NCBI RefSeq assembly: GCF_036924745.1
Contig: NZ_JAZHSD010000001.1
Coordinates: 6,571,001 to 6,635,000 of the forward strand
DNA length: 64,000 nucleotides
Source: Bradyrhizobium sp. AZCC 1693
Lineage (GTDB): Bacteria; Pseudomonadota; Alphaproteobacteria; Rhizobiales; Xanthobacteraceae
Direction: 5' to 3'
Position numbers and translations under genes: made by a program. Numbering within the stretch: position 1 is the first letter of the stretch; each line of letters starts with the position of its first letter. Below, one piece after another: positions 9,418 to 18,063 of this stretch. The notes under the pieces are model-generated. The model was not told the DNA's origin and did not search any database. It saw nothing but the letters and a program-made list of their open reading frames with translations.

Positions 9418-11004
9418 ATGAGGAATTTCCATTTCGCCGGCCGCTCCACGGTCCATGCCCAGAACGCGATGGTGGCGACGTCGCACCCGGAGGCCGCGCT
9501 GACCGCGATCGACGTGATGCGTGCGGGTGGCACCGCGGCGGATGCCGCAGTCGCGGCCTGCGCGCTGCTCGGCGTCATCGAGCCGCAATCGACCGGCATC
9601 GGCGGCGATTGTTTTGCGCTGATCCAGCCGAAGGGCGAGGGCAAGATCGTGGCCTATAACGGCTCCGGCCGCGCGCCGATGGCGGCCAAGGCCGAATGGT
9701 ATCTCGAACGCAAGATCCATTCGGTGCCGCTGACCTCGGCCCACGCGGTGAGCATTCCCGGCGCGATCGACGCCTGGGATACGATCCTGCGCGACCACGG
9801 CAAGATGGGGCTCGACACCCTGCTGCAGCCCGCGATCAAGGCCGCCGAGGAAGGTTATGTCGTTGCCCCCCGCATCGCCTTCGACTGGAAGAACCAGTTC
9901 GAGAAGCTGAAGAATGGCACCAACACCGAGCGCTATCTGCTGTCGCATGGCAAGCCAGCGGTGGCCGGCGACGTGATCCGCCAGCCGGAATTGGGCAAGA
10001 CCCTGCGCGCGATTGCGAAGAACGGCCGCGATGCGTTCTACACCGGCGAAATCGCGGCCGACATGGTGGAGACGCTGCGCGGCATCGGCGGCCTGCACAC
10101 GCTGGAAGATTTCGCCGCGCACTCCACCGAAACGACCTCGCCGATCGGCACGATGTACAAGGGCCACGATGTCTGGCAGTGCCCGCCGAACGGTCCTGGC
10201 ATCACCATGCTGGTGATGCTGAACATCCTCTCCCGCTTCGACCTGACGAAGTTTCCAGCGCTCAGCGTCGAGCGCTTCCATCTCGAGGCGGAAGCTGCGC
10301 GCATCGCCTACATGATGCGCGAGCAGCACGTCGCCGATCCGCAGCATGTTCATGTCGATGTCGCCGGCATCCTCGCCAGGGAATTTGCCGACGAGCACAT
10401 CAAGAACATTAGGATGGACCGCCTGCTCGATCTGCCGAACGTCGCGCCGCCGATGAATCCGTCCACCGTCTACATCACCGTGGTCGACAAGGACCGCAAC
10501 GTTTGCTCGTTCATCAATTCGATCGCGCATTCGTTCGGCTCGGCGATCGTGTCCAACAAGACCGGCATCCTCCTGCAGAACCGCGCCGGCGGTTTCCGGA
10601 TTCAGCCCGGCCATCCCAACTGCATTGCGCCGGGCAAGCGGCCGCTGCATACGATCATTCCGTCACTCGCCACCAAAAACGGCCGCGCGGTGATGCCGTT
10701 CGGCGTGATGGGCGGTCAGTATCAGCCGGTGGGGCAGAGCCATGTGCTGACCAACATTCTCGACTACGGCTGCGACGTGCAGGAAGCCATCGATATGCCG
10801 CGTGGCCTGCATTACGAGGGCGTCTACCAGCTCGAGGACAGCGTGCCTGCCGCCATCGTCGAGGGCCTGAAGAAGATCGGCCACAAGACCACCAGCGTGG
10901 TCGGTCCGCTCGGCGGTGGCCAGGCGATCTGGATCGACTGGGACAAGGGTACGCTGACCGGCGGCTCCGATCCCCGCAAGGACGGTTGCGCGCTGGGCTA
11001 TTGA
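9418..11004 (+). CDS. gamma-glutamyltransferase family protein
   Basis: Ntn-hydrolase of 528 aa. GGT-type proenzymes cut themselves before a Thr that then acts as nucleophile; the segment STVYITVVDKDRN places that Thr at about residue 350, aligned with the Thr of the classical T-T-H-Y-S-VVD motif. The early GGTAADAAVA and PQSTGIGGDCF motifs, and the PLGGGQAIWID glycine loop near the end, fit the family. No signal peptide is present, unlike periplasmic GGTs, so it is probably a cytoplasmic member of the YwrD-like branch. Substrate (glutathione or another gamma-glutamyl or amide compound) is unknown. Confidence 0.9.
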   Translation: MRNFHFAGRSTVHAQNAMVATSHPEAALTAIDVMRAGGTAADAAVAACALLGVIEPQSTGIGGDCFALIQPKGEGKIVAYNGSGRAPMAAKAEWYLERKIHSVPLTSAHAVSIPGAIDAWDTILRDHGKMGLDTLLQPAIKAAEEGYVVAPRIAFDWKNQFEKLKNGTNTERYLLSHGKPAVAGDVIRQPELGKTLRAIAKNGRDAFYTGEIAADMVETLRGIGGLHTLEDFAAHSTETTSPIGTMYKGHDVWQCPPNGPGITMLVMLNILSRFDLTKFPALSVERFHLEAEAARIAYMMREQHVADPQHVHVDVAGILAREFADEHIKNIRMDRLLDLPNVAPPMNPSTVYITVVDKDRNVCSFINSIAHSFGSAIVSNKTGILLQNRAGGFRIQPGHPNCIAPGKRPLHTIIPSLATKNGRAVMPFGVMGGQYQPVGQSHVLTNILDYGCDVQEAIDMPRGLHYEGVYQLEDSVPAAIVEGLKKIGHKTTSVVGPLGGGQAIWIDWDKGTLTGGSDPRKDGCALGY

Positions 11005-11044
11005 GCGTCTAGAAGCTCCATCTCTCCAAGAAGAGGTTCAACAG

Positions 11045-11503
11045 ATGCGCTTCTCCCGACGCACGATCATCCGGACCGCATGCGCCGCCGTGGCGGCCGC
11101 GGTTGCCACGCCGATTGCCATGCAGATGGCTTCGGCCCAGACCGCAGGAAAACCCATGACCACAGCTTCAGGCTTGCAGATCATCGACAGCAAGGTCGGC
11201 ACCGGCGCCTCGCCGAAGTCCGGCCAGACTTGCGTCATGCATTACACCGGATGGCTCTACGAGAACGGCCAGAAGGGCAAGAAGTTCGACTCCTCCGTGG
11301 ACCGCAACGAGCCGTTCGAATTTCCGATCGGCCAGCGTCAGGTAATCGCCGGCTGGGACGAGGGTGTCGCCTCTATGAAAGTCGGCGGCAAGCGCACGCT
11401 GATCATTCCGCCCGCGCTCGGTTACGGCGCGCGCGGCGCCGGCGGCGTCATCCCGCCGAATGCGACGTTGATGTTCGACGTCGAATTGCTGGCGGTGAAG
11501 TGA
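11045..11503 (+). CDS. FKBP-type peptidyl-prolyl cis-trans isomerase, exported
   Basis: 152-aa folding helper. An N-terminal export signal carries two adjacent arginines (SRRTIIRTACAAVAAAVATP, cleavage probably after ASAQ), so Tat export is possible. The mature part is a single FKBP domain: VMHYTGWLYENGQKGKKFDSS, then the QVIAGWDEGVASMKVGGKR active-site strand and PALGYGARGAGGVIPPNATL, with the usual aromatic pocket residues intact. It lies 40 bases after the gamma-glutamyltransferase gene and 26 bases before the dehydrogenase, all on the plus strand; the gaps allow co-transcription. Confidence 0.93.
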   Translation: MRFSRRTIIRTACAAVAAAVATPIAMQMASAQTAGKPMTTASGLQIIDSKVGTGASPKSGQTCVMHYTGWLYENGQKGKKFDSSVDRNEPFEFPIGQRQVIAGWDEGVASMKVGGKRTLIIPPALGYGARGAGGVIPPNATLMFDVELLAVK

Positions 11504-11529
11504 CCGCGCACTGACGGGGAAGGCGCATC

Positions 11530-12510
11530 GTGAAAGTCTCGATCCTCGACGATTATTTCGACACGCTGCGCACCCTCGACTGCTTTCGCAAGCTGGCCGG
11601 GCATGACGTCACGATCTGGAACGATCACGTCCAGGATGTCGACCAGCTTTCGGAGCGTCTGCGCGATACCGAAGCGCTGGTGCTGATCCGGGAGCGTACG
11701 CACATACGCACGCCGCTTCTGGAGCGGTTGCCGAAACTGAAACTGATCAGCCAGCGCAGCGTCTATCCGCACATCGACATCGACACCTGCACCCGGCTCG
11801 GCATCGTCGTGTCATCGGGCCAGCACGCCGACACGCCGTCTTACGCGACCGCCGAGTTCACCTGGGGCCTGATCCTGGCGGCGATGCGCGCCATTCCGCA
11901 GCAGATGGCGGCGCTGAAAGCCGGCAAATGGCAGATCGGCGTCGGCCATACCCTGCGCGGCAAGACGCTCGGCATCTACGGCTATGGGCGGATCGGCGCC
12001 GTCGTCGCCGGCTACGGCAAGGCGTTCGGCATGAACGTGCTGGTGTGGGCGCGCGAGCCTGCGCTCGCGAAGGCGCGATCCGATGGTTACGAGACCGCAA
12101 GCTCCAAGGCTGATTTCTTCGAACGATGCGACGTGCTTTCGCTGCACATGCGCCTGGTCGACGCCACGCGCGGCATCGTCAAGGCAGAAGACCTCGCGCG
12201 CATGAAACCCTCGGCGCTCCTGGTCAACACCAGCCGAGCGCCGTTGATCGAGCCGAACGCGCTGGTCGATGCGTTGCGCGCCGGCAGGCCCGGCATGGCG
12301 GCGATCGATGTCTATGAGAAGGAACCGCTCCGCGACGTCAACGATCCGCTGCTGACCATGGACAACGTGGTCTGCACGCCGCATCTCGGCTACGTCTCGC
12401 GCGATGAATACGAAATCCAGTTCACGGATATTTTTGACCAGATCCTGGCCTATGCCGCGGGAACGCCGACAAATGTCGTCAATCCGGATGTGATGTCCAG
12501 ACGGCGCTGA
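11530..12510 (+). CDS. D-2-hydroxyacid dehydrogenase (NAD-binding)
   Basis: Cytoplasmic oxidoreductase of 326 aa from the phosphoglycerate/glycerate dehydrogenase superfamily. The Rossmann motif GIYGYGRIG lies near residue 155. The catalytic triad is in place: Arg in NTSRAPLIE, Glu in YEKEP and His in CTPHLGYVS. The start is GTG at 11530. The product is probably a hydroxypyruvate, glyoxylate or 2-ketoacid reductase, but the sequence does not fix the substrate; it is shorter than SerA and lacks an ACT domain, so it is not phosphoglycerate dehydrogenase of the long type. Confidence 0.88.
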   Translation: MKVSILDDYFDTLRTLDCFRKLAGHDVTIWNDHVQDVDQLSERLRDTEALVLIRERTHIRTPLLERLPKLKLISQRSVYPHIDIDTCTRLGIVVSSGQHADTPSYATAEFTWGLILAAMRAIPQQMAALKAGKWQIGVGHTLRGKTLGIYGYGRIGAVVAGYGKAFGMNVLVWAREPALAKARSDGYETASSKADFFERCDVLSLHMRLVDATRGIVKAEDLARMKPSALLVNTSRAPLIEPNALVDALRAGRPGMAAIDVYEKEPLRDVNDPLLTMDNVVCTPHLGYVSRDEYEIQFTDIFDQILAYAAGTPTNVVNPDVMSRRR

Positions 12511-12663
12511 TGCGGCAAGCGCGAGGGGCGTGGGTGGGCGAGGGACGCCCCCGGCCATGACGAAAACCGGGGCGCCCATGCGCCGCAGGCCCCCTTAATC
12601 TTCTGGTTTGCGGGCCCGGTTTTCGATACCGTTCAGACAAACGATTTTCCGAGAAGGCGCACA

Positions 12664-13188
12664 ATGACCGGCACGCACGACCACAGCCATTCCCACGATC
12701 ACGATCATTCGCATGGCGATACCGAGCGCTGGAAGCATGACGGCGTCCGCGTCATTCCCGGCAATCAGCTCGATCCCAACGTGCCGTCGACCGCGGGCAT
12801 GGACCGCAAGGCCGCGATCAATTTCGCCCGCGTCGGCGCGCAGAAACTATGGGCGGGCACGGTGACGATCCGGCCCGACGCCAAGACCGGCGCGCATCAT
12901 CACGGCCATCTCGAAAGCATCATCTATGTCGTGAAGGGCAAGGCGCGGATGCGCTGGGGCGAGCACCTGCAATTCACCGCGGAAGCCGGCCCCGGCGATT
13001 TCATTTTCGTGCCGCCCTACGTGCCGCATCAGGAGATCAATGCCAGCCGCGACGAGGTGCTGGAATGCGTGCTGGTGCGCAGCGACGGCGAGGCGGTGGC
13101 GATCAACCTCGACATCGAGCCGGTGGAAAAGCCGGAGACCGTGCTGTGGGTCGATCCGGTGCACCGGGATCCCGCCGAGAAGAAGTAA
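12664..13188 (+). CDS. cupin-domain protein with histidine-rich N-terminus
   Basis: 174-aa protein. Residues 1-20 are packed with alternating His, Asp and Ser (HDHSHSHDHDHSHGD), a pattern of metal storage or delivery sites. The remainder is a single beta-barrel cupin: motif 1 GAHHHGHLE (about residues 77-85) and motif 2 GDFIFVPPYVPHQEIN (about 111-126) provide the His/Glu/His metal ligands. Similar proteins are annotated as manganese- or iron-binding isomerases or dioxygenases without proof. The crotonase gene follows after 45 bases and may be in the same transcript. Confidence 0.85.
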   Translation: MTGTHDHSHSHDHDHSHGDTERWKHDGVRVIPGNQLDPNVPSTAGMDRKAAINFARVGAQKLWAGTVTIRPDAKTGAHHHGHLESIIYVVKGKARMRWGEHLQFTAEAGPGDFIFVPPYVPHQEINASRDEVLECVLVRSDGEAVAINLDIEPVEKPETVLWVDPVHRDPAEKK

Positions 13189-13233
13189 AAGCAACACACG
13201 CCGCCGTCGTGCGGATGGCGCGGGGGGAATCCC

Positions 13234-13971
13234 ATGAAGCTTGTTCGCTACGAGAGCGCGGGCCATGTCGCCACCATCACCATGGATCGCGCCTCGTCAC
13301 ACAACGCGCTCAATAACGCGTTGTGTGACGAACTGCGCGAAGCCTGGCTTCGCTTTCATGAAAGCGACGACCGCGTTGCGGTGCTCGCTTCGTCCGAAGA
13401 GAAGTATTTTTCGGTCGGCGCCGACGTCAGGGATCTCCCCGTCAACATGTGGCACGCGGTGCCTGGATTGGGCGTCGAACTCGACAAGCCGGTTATTGCC
13501 GCAACGTCCGGATGGGTCGTCGGCGGCGCCTTCGTGCTGGTGCAGATGGCGGACATGTGCGTGGCGTCGGAGACGACGCGCTTCATTTATCCCGAGGGCA
13601 AGATCGGCACCACAGCCGGCGGCATCTCTTCGGTGATGGCGCGCATGCCGCACAAGATCGCCATGGAGTTTCTTTTGGTCGGCGAAGAGATGTCGGCTGA
13701 GCGTGCCTACCAGATCGGCTTCGTCAACAAGGTCGCGCCGAAGGGGCAGCATGTCGCGCTCGCCCAGGAGATGGCGGCCAAAATCGCCGCCAACGCGCCG
13801 CTCGTGGTCCGGGCGCTGAAGAAACTGGCCCGCGACGCCATGCCCAAAGGGCCGCTGGAAGGGGTCGCCGAGGTGCGCCGGCTGCTCGATGCCGTCAGGG
13901 ACAGCGAAGACCTGAAGGAAGGCGTCAAGGCGTTCGCCGAAAAACGCAAGCCCGACTTCAAGGGCAAGTAG
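13234..13971 (+). CDS. enoyl-CoA hydratase/isomerase family protein
   Basis: Crotonase-fold enzyme, 245 aa. The oxyanion-hole segments FSVGADVRDLP (about residues 55-65) and GWVVGGAFVLVQMADMC are clear, and the PEGKIGTTAGG segment occupies the position that carries the catalytic glutamate in hydratases. It ends in the common EKRKPDFKGK tail. It follows the His-rich cupin gene closely. It is distinct from the crotonase at 4221-5003, with low visible identity, so the two are not a recent duplication. Substrate unknown. Confidence 0.88.
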   Translation: MKLVRYESAGHVATITMDRASSHNALNNALCDELREAWLRFHESDDRVAVLASSEEKYFSVGADVRDLPVNMWHAVPGLGVELDKPVIAATSGWVVGGAFVLVQMADMCVASETTRFIYPEGKIGTTAGGISSVMARMPHKIAMEFLLVGEEMSAERAYQIGFVNKVAPKGQHVALAQEMAAKIAANAPLVVRALKKLARDAMPKGPLEGVAEVRRLLDAVRDSEDLKEGVKAFAEKRKPDFKGK

Positions 13972-14119
13972 CAGATCGAGGGGCGCATTCGCGCGACCCG
14001 GCCTGATCGCGCGATCGTGTTCGCGCGGCGCGACGCGCACCTGCTTTCAGAACGGATATCCGCTGCTAAACTTCGTCCAAGAAAAGATGTGACGCAGAAT
14101 GTGACGCGGGGATGAAGCG

Positions 14120-15139
14120 ATGACGAATTCCGAAAATCTGATGGCGCGGCGCACGGTTCTCAAAAGCCTCGGTCTTGGCGTGGCAGCGACCGCCGCGATG
14201 CAGGCTCAGGCCGCCACCGCCGTTCCCTCCGAAGGCGGCGAAATATGGAGCAACGAATACTGGACCAAGAAGGGCGACATTCCCTTGTGGATGTTTCGCA
14301 AGCGGATCGGCGCGCCCAAGCCCGGCGAGCCGGCGCGGCCTGTCGTGTTCTTCGTCCACGGTTCTTCAGTGACGTCGCGGGTATTCGATCTCAACGTGCC
14401 CGGCAAAGGCGAATATTCCGCGATGAACGAGTTCGCCCGCTACGGCTTCGACTGTTGGACCATGGATCACGAGAATTACGGCAAGTCCGGCCGCACCTCG
14501 GGCAATGCCGATATCGCCAGCGGCGCTGAGGATTTGAAGGTCGCAGTCGAACTGATTGTCCGCGAGACTGGACAACAGAAGTTGCACTTCGTCGGCGAAT
14601 CTTCGGGCGCGCTGCGCGCCGGCGCCTATGCCATGGTCGTGCCCAAGCGCGTCGATCGCCTGGTGTTTGCCGCCTTCACCTACAAGGGCGAAGGATCACC
14701 GACCCTGACCAAGCGCGCCGAGCAGCTTGACTATTTCCGCACCCACAACATGCGCAAGCGCGACCGCGACATGATCCGCTCGATCGCGACCCGCGACAAG
14801 CCCGGCACCTCTGATCCAGCCGCCATGGAAGTGCTGGCAGACGCCGAGATGCAGTTCGGCGACCAGATCCCGACCGGCACCTATCTCGACATGACCGCCA
14901 ATCTGCCGGTCGTGCATCCGGAGAAGGTGCTGGCCCCGGTGCTGCTGGTGCGCGGCGAGTATGACGGCATCGCTACCGTGGCCGATCTCGAGGAATTTTA
15001 TAACAAGCTGCCGAACGGCGACCGCCAGTTCATCATGCTGCCCGGCATCGCCCATTCGGTGACGCTGGCGATCAACCGGCAATTGTTCTGGCATGTGACG
15101 CGGGCGTTTCTCACCATGCCGACACCGATCGCGACGTGA
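14120..15139 (+). CDS. alpha/beta hydrolase, probably Tat-exported
   Basis: 339-aa serine hydrolase. The leader ARRTVLKSLGLGVAATAAMQAQA is Tat-like (twin Arg followed by a hydrophobic core), so the enzyme is probably periplasmic. Catalytic features: HGSSVTSRVF oxyanion loop near residue 77, nucleophile elbow GESSG near 158, an acid in LVRGEYDG and the His in PGIAHSV near the end. This is the complete Ser-Asp-His set. The fold family covers esterases, lipases and haloperoxidases; no more specific call can be supported. Confidence 0.85.
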   Translation: MTNSENLMARRTVLKSLGLGVAATAAMQAQAATAVPSEGGEIWSNEYWTKKGDIPLWMFRKRIGAPKPGEPARPVVFFVHGSSVTSRVFDLNVPGKGEYSAMNEFARYGFDCWTMDHENYGKSGRTSGNADIASGAEDLKVAVELIVRETGQQKLHFVGESSGALRAGAYAMVVPKRVDRLVFAAFTYKGEGSPTLTKRAEQLDYFRTHNMRKRDRDMIRSIATRDKPGTSDPAAMEVLADAEMQFGDQIPTGTYLDMTANLPVVHPEKVLAPVLLVRGEYDGIATVADLEEFYNKLPNGDRQFIMLPGIAHSVTLAINRQLFWHVTRAFLTMPTPIAT

Positions 15140-15263
15140 CGGGGGGCCCGGCGCGAGGCCGGACGTGACCGCGCCGGAAATCCCGGAAAAAAAACTCAAA
15201 CGGCATGTCGGCTCGCCGCCCGCTCGCTCGTCCTTGGGTGGAACCCCTCCAAAGGAGCCCAAT

Positions 15264-15686
15264 ATGGCCAAGATGATCTTCGTCAACCTGCCGGTCGGCG
15301 ATCTCGCCCGTTCCACCGCCTTCTATCAGGCGATCGGTGGCGAAAAGAACTCGCAATTCTCCGATGACACGGCGTCCTGCATGGTGTTTTCCGACACCAT
15401 CCACGTCATGCTGTTGACCCACGACAAGTATCGGCAGTTCACCTCGAAGAAGATCGCCGACGCCAAGGCCACCAGTCAGGTCCTGATCTGCCTGTCTGCC
15501 GACAGCCGCGACGCGGTGGATGATGTGGTTGCAAAGGCGCAAGGCGCGGGCGGCGGCGCCGATCCTGGCCCGAAGCAGGATTACGGCTTCATGTATGGCC
15601 GCAGCTTCGAAGATCCTGATGGTCACCACTGGGAGGTGATGTGGATGGATGTCGCCGCCGCGCAATCCGCCATGGCCCAGGCCTGA
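15264..15686 (+). CDS. VOC (glyoxalase/bleomycin-resistance) family protein
   Basis: 140-aa protein with the two beta-alpha-beta-beta-beta repeats of the vicinal-oxygen-chelate fold: MIFVNLPVGDLARSTAFYQAIGG at the start and SFEDPDGHHWEVMWMD at the end, where His and Glu are the metal-ligand positions. It resembles the lactoylglutathione-lyase-like set that is often of unknown function. The ATG at 15264 is preceded by AAAGGAG. A second VOC gene follows 57 bases later, suggesting a co-transcribed pair. Confidence 0.88.
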   Translation: MAKMIFVNLPVGDLARSTAFYQAIGGEKNSQFSDDTASCMVFSDTIHVMLLTHDKYRQFTSKKIADAKATSQVLICLSADSRDAVDDVVAKAQGAGGGADPGPKQDYGFMYGRSFEDPDGHHWEVMWMDVAAAQSAMAQA

Positions 15687-15743
15687 TCCCAAGCCTGATC
15701 CCAAGCCAGATCAGCTTAACCCGTCACAATCCGGAGTTCTCCG

Positions 15744-16232
15744 ATGTCCAAGATTTCCCCCTGCCTGTGGTTCAACGGCGAGGCCGAGGAGGCCGCCAAC
15801 CTCTACGTTTCACTGCTGCCCGATTCCCGGATCGAGATAGTCCAGCGCAACCCGATGGATAGGGCCGGCGCAAAGGCCGGCGCCGTGCTGGTGGTGGAGT
15901 TCACGCTGGCCGGCCAGCGCTTCATGGCGCTGAACGGCGGCATGAAGATGGAATATACCCACGCCGTCTCCTTCAAGATCGACTGCGCCGATCAGGCCGA
16001 GGTCGATCGGTTGTGGGATGCGCTGTTGGCAAATGGCGGCGAGGAAGGAAAATGCGGCTGGCTGAAGGATCGCTACGGCGTATCCTGGCAGATCGTGCCG
16101 AGCGTCATGCTAAAATACCTCGGCGGTGCGGATAAGGCCGGCGCGCAGCGCGCGATGCAGGCGATGATGGGCATGGTCAAGCTCGACATCGAAAGCCTGA
16201 AGCGCGCGTATGAGGGCAAGAGCGCGGCGTGA
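15744..16232 (+). CDS. PhnB-like VOC family protein
   Basis: 162-aa protein of the PhnB / 3-demethylubiquinone-9 methyltransferase-like subgroup of the VOC fold. It opens with MSKISPCLWFNGEAEEAAN, has the FTLAGQRFMALNGG strand in the middle and WLKDRYGVSWQIVPSVM at the end; the C-terminal helix (AMQAMMGMVKLDIESLKRAYEG) is typical. No methyltransferase motif is present; that family name is historical. It follows the other VOC gene on the same strand. Confidence 0.9.
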   Translation: MSKISPCLWFNGEAEEAANLYVSLLPDSRIEIVQRNPMDRAGAKAGAVLVVEFTLAGQRFMALNGGMKMEYTHAVSFKIDCADQAEVDRLWDALLANGGEEGKCGWLKDRYGVSWQIVPSVMLKYLGGADKAGAQRAMQAMMGMVKLDIESLKRAYEGKSAA

Positions 16233-16243
16233 GCTGCTTGCTT

Positions 16244-16312
16244 ACCTCGCCCCGTTCTTGACAGCCGCTGTTGCGGGGAGAGGTCGGATTGCAAAGCAAT
16301 CCGGGTGAGGGG
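16244..16312. repeat. intergenic palindromic repeat (CCTCGCCCCG...GGGTGAGGGG type)
   Basis: Starts about 12 bases after the VOC stop. Outer segments ACCTCGCCCCG and GGGTGAGGGG are partly complementary, TTGCGGGGAGAGGT lies between, and an inner perfect hairpin GGATTGC-AAA-GCAATCC occupies 16286-16302. Elements of this style are common between genes in Bradyrhizobium. The remaining 320 bases up to the next gene show no ORF, RNA or clear promoter. Confidence 0.6.
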
Positions 16313-16632
16313 AGTCTCCGCGAATCTGCTCTTTCGAGTTTGCGCGCGACGCAATCGTTGCAATTGACCTGCTCGTTGACCCCCAGGGAGTACGTTCGGT
16401 GGGGTCGCTGCCGTCATCGACGATGACGGGGGCCGCGTCCGCATATTGCATCTTGCTGCAAAACGTCCATGGCGGATTGTTGCTGTTCTTGATCGTCGAC
16501 CTGCCGCCGCACCCGTCGGTTGGTGATTGCGGAATCGAAGTGCGTTCAACGCGATGGACATAAAAATCTGGAGACATCACATTCAAGTTGCCGCAATGTC
16601 ATATCGTCCCCTGATTCCGTGCCAGATTGTCC

Positions 16633-17937
16633 GTGAAGCCAACAGACCCATCACATTCTGTTTCACCAAATTCGATGATGCGCACGGGCATCATCGCGGC
16701 AGTGCTTTTTGTTCTCGCGCATTTCGCGATGCTGATCGGCGTCACCACGCCGGAGAAGTTCTATTTCGACGAAGTGCATTATGTGCCGGCGGCGCGGCAG
16801 ATGCTCGAGCCGGTGATGCCACAGCCGATGCTCAACCCGATGCATCCGCCGCTCGCCAAACAATTCATCGCGCTGTCGATCCACTCGTTCGGCGATGGGC
16901 CGCTGGGCTGGCGCTATCCGGGCGTATTGTTCGGATCGCTCGCCATCGTCGCGGTGTATCTGTGCGGCCTGGCGCTGTTCGCAGCGCAGGGGCCGGCCAT
17001 CGCGGCGAGCCTGCTCGCCTTTTTCAACCAGATGCTGTTCGTGCAATCGCGGATCGCGATGCTGGATATTTTCGCGCTCACCTTCGGCCTGTTCGCCGTC
17101 GCCGCGTTCATGCATGGCTTTCGAAAGCAGCGGCCGCATCTGTGGTTCGCGCTTGCCGGGATCGGCTTCGGCCTGTCTGTCGCCTGCAAATGGAGCGGGC
17201 TGTTCGTGCTCGCGGTCTGCATCGTCATCGTCGCCGTGATCCGGCTGATGCGAGGCTGGCGCACCCAATTCGCCGACGCCCGGTCTGATGACTGGTACCG
17301 GCCCGATCTCTGGCCCGGCTTCAAGGCCTGGCACTTTGCGGCGTGCTTCATTCTGATTCCGGCCGCCGTCTATCTCGCGACGTTCATTCCGCTGTACGGA
17401 TTTTCGATTCCGGATATTCTGGAAGCGCAACGGCGGATCTTCCGCGATAACACCACGACCGCGATCGCGGGCCACATCTATATGAGTTCATGGCCGTCCT
17501 GGCCGTTCCTGGTGCGCCCGGTCTGGTATCTCTTCGACAAGATCGGCGACGACCGCATTGCCGCCGTGGTCTTCCTCGGCAACCCGCTAATCCTGTGGCC
17601 GGCGCTGATTGCGGTCGCGATCTGCCTGCGCGACTGGATCGTGACGCGGCGCGTGGATGCATTTCTGGTGCTGGCGTTCTACTTCGGCCCCTATCTCGCC
17701 TGGGCGCTGCTGCCGCGAACGTTAGGGTTTATTTACTATTACCTGCCGGCCGCGACCACCGCGAGTCTTGCGCTGGTCTACGCCTTGAAACGCGGCAGCA
17801 TGCCGGGATGGCTGCTATGGGCCTATGTTGCAGTTGGTTTTGCCGGCTTTGCCGCAATGTTGCCGATATCGGCCGCGTTCATAGGTACTTCGATGGCGAC
17901 GTTCAGCCGCCTGATGATCTTCCAGAACTGGATTTGA
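16633..17937 (+). CDS. PMT-family glycosyltransferase (dolichyl-phosphate-mannose-protein mannosyltransferase-like)
   Basis: Polytopic inner-membrane GT-C enzyme of about 434 aa with roughly ten hydrophobic segments. The first periplasmic loop carries FDEVHYVPAARQML, the acidic catalytic motif of PMT-type transferases, followed by NPMHPPLAKQF. Such enzymes move a sugar from a polyprenyl-phosphate carrier to protein or lipid. The start is uncertain: GTG at 16633 is used; TTG at 16627 and ATG at 16675 or 16678 are in frame and none has a convincing ribosome site. It stands alone on the strand after a 400-base gap. Confidence 0.82.
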   Translation: MKPTDPSHSVSPNSMMRTGIIAAVLFVLAHFAMLIGVTTPEKFYFDEVHYVPAARQMLEPVMPQPMLNPMHPPLAKQFIALSIHSFGDGPLGWRYPGVLFGSLAIVAVYLCGLALFAAQGPAIAASLLAFFNQMLFVQSRIAMLDIFALTFGLFAVAAFMHGFRKQRPHLWFALAGIGFGLSVACKWSGLFVLAVCIVIVAVIRLMRGWRTQFADARSDDWYRPDLWPGFKAWHFAACFILIPAAVYLATFIPLYGFSIPDILEAQRRIFRDNTTTAIAGHIYMSSWPSWPFLVRPVWYLFDKIGDDRIAAVVFLGNPLILWPALIAVAICLRDWIVTRRVDAFLVLAFYFGPYLAWALLPRTLGFIYYYLPAATTASLALVYALKRGSMPGWLLWAYVAVGFAGFAAMLPISAAFIGTSMATFSRLMIFQNWI

Positions 17938-18063
17938 GACTACCCGCGCGGCCGAGACGCTTAACGAGTAGTTACCCGAGCAGTCCACTTGTACGGGTCA
18001 TGGGGTCGCCGTAGATTCGTCGTTGCGTTGAGTCTCGAATCCCCGTTTTAAGGAACGACCGAC

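Noticed and set aside
9112..10650. 512-codon minus-strand frame opposite the gamma-glutamyltransferase
   Set aside because: Arg/Asp/His-rich shadow sequence with no domain; the plus-strand gene is well supported.
16527..17288. 253-codon frame overlapping the PMT-type glycosyltransferase gene
   Set aside because: Out of frame with the conserved FDEVHYV and HPPLAK motifs; Arg-rich shadow.
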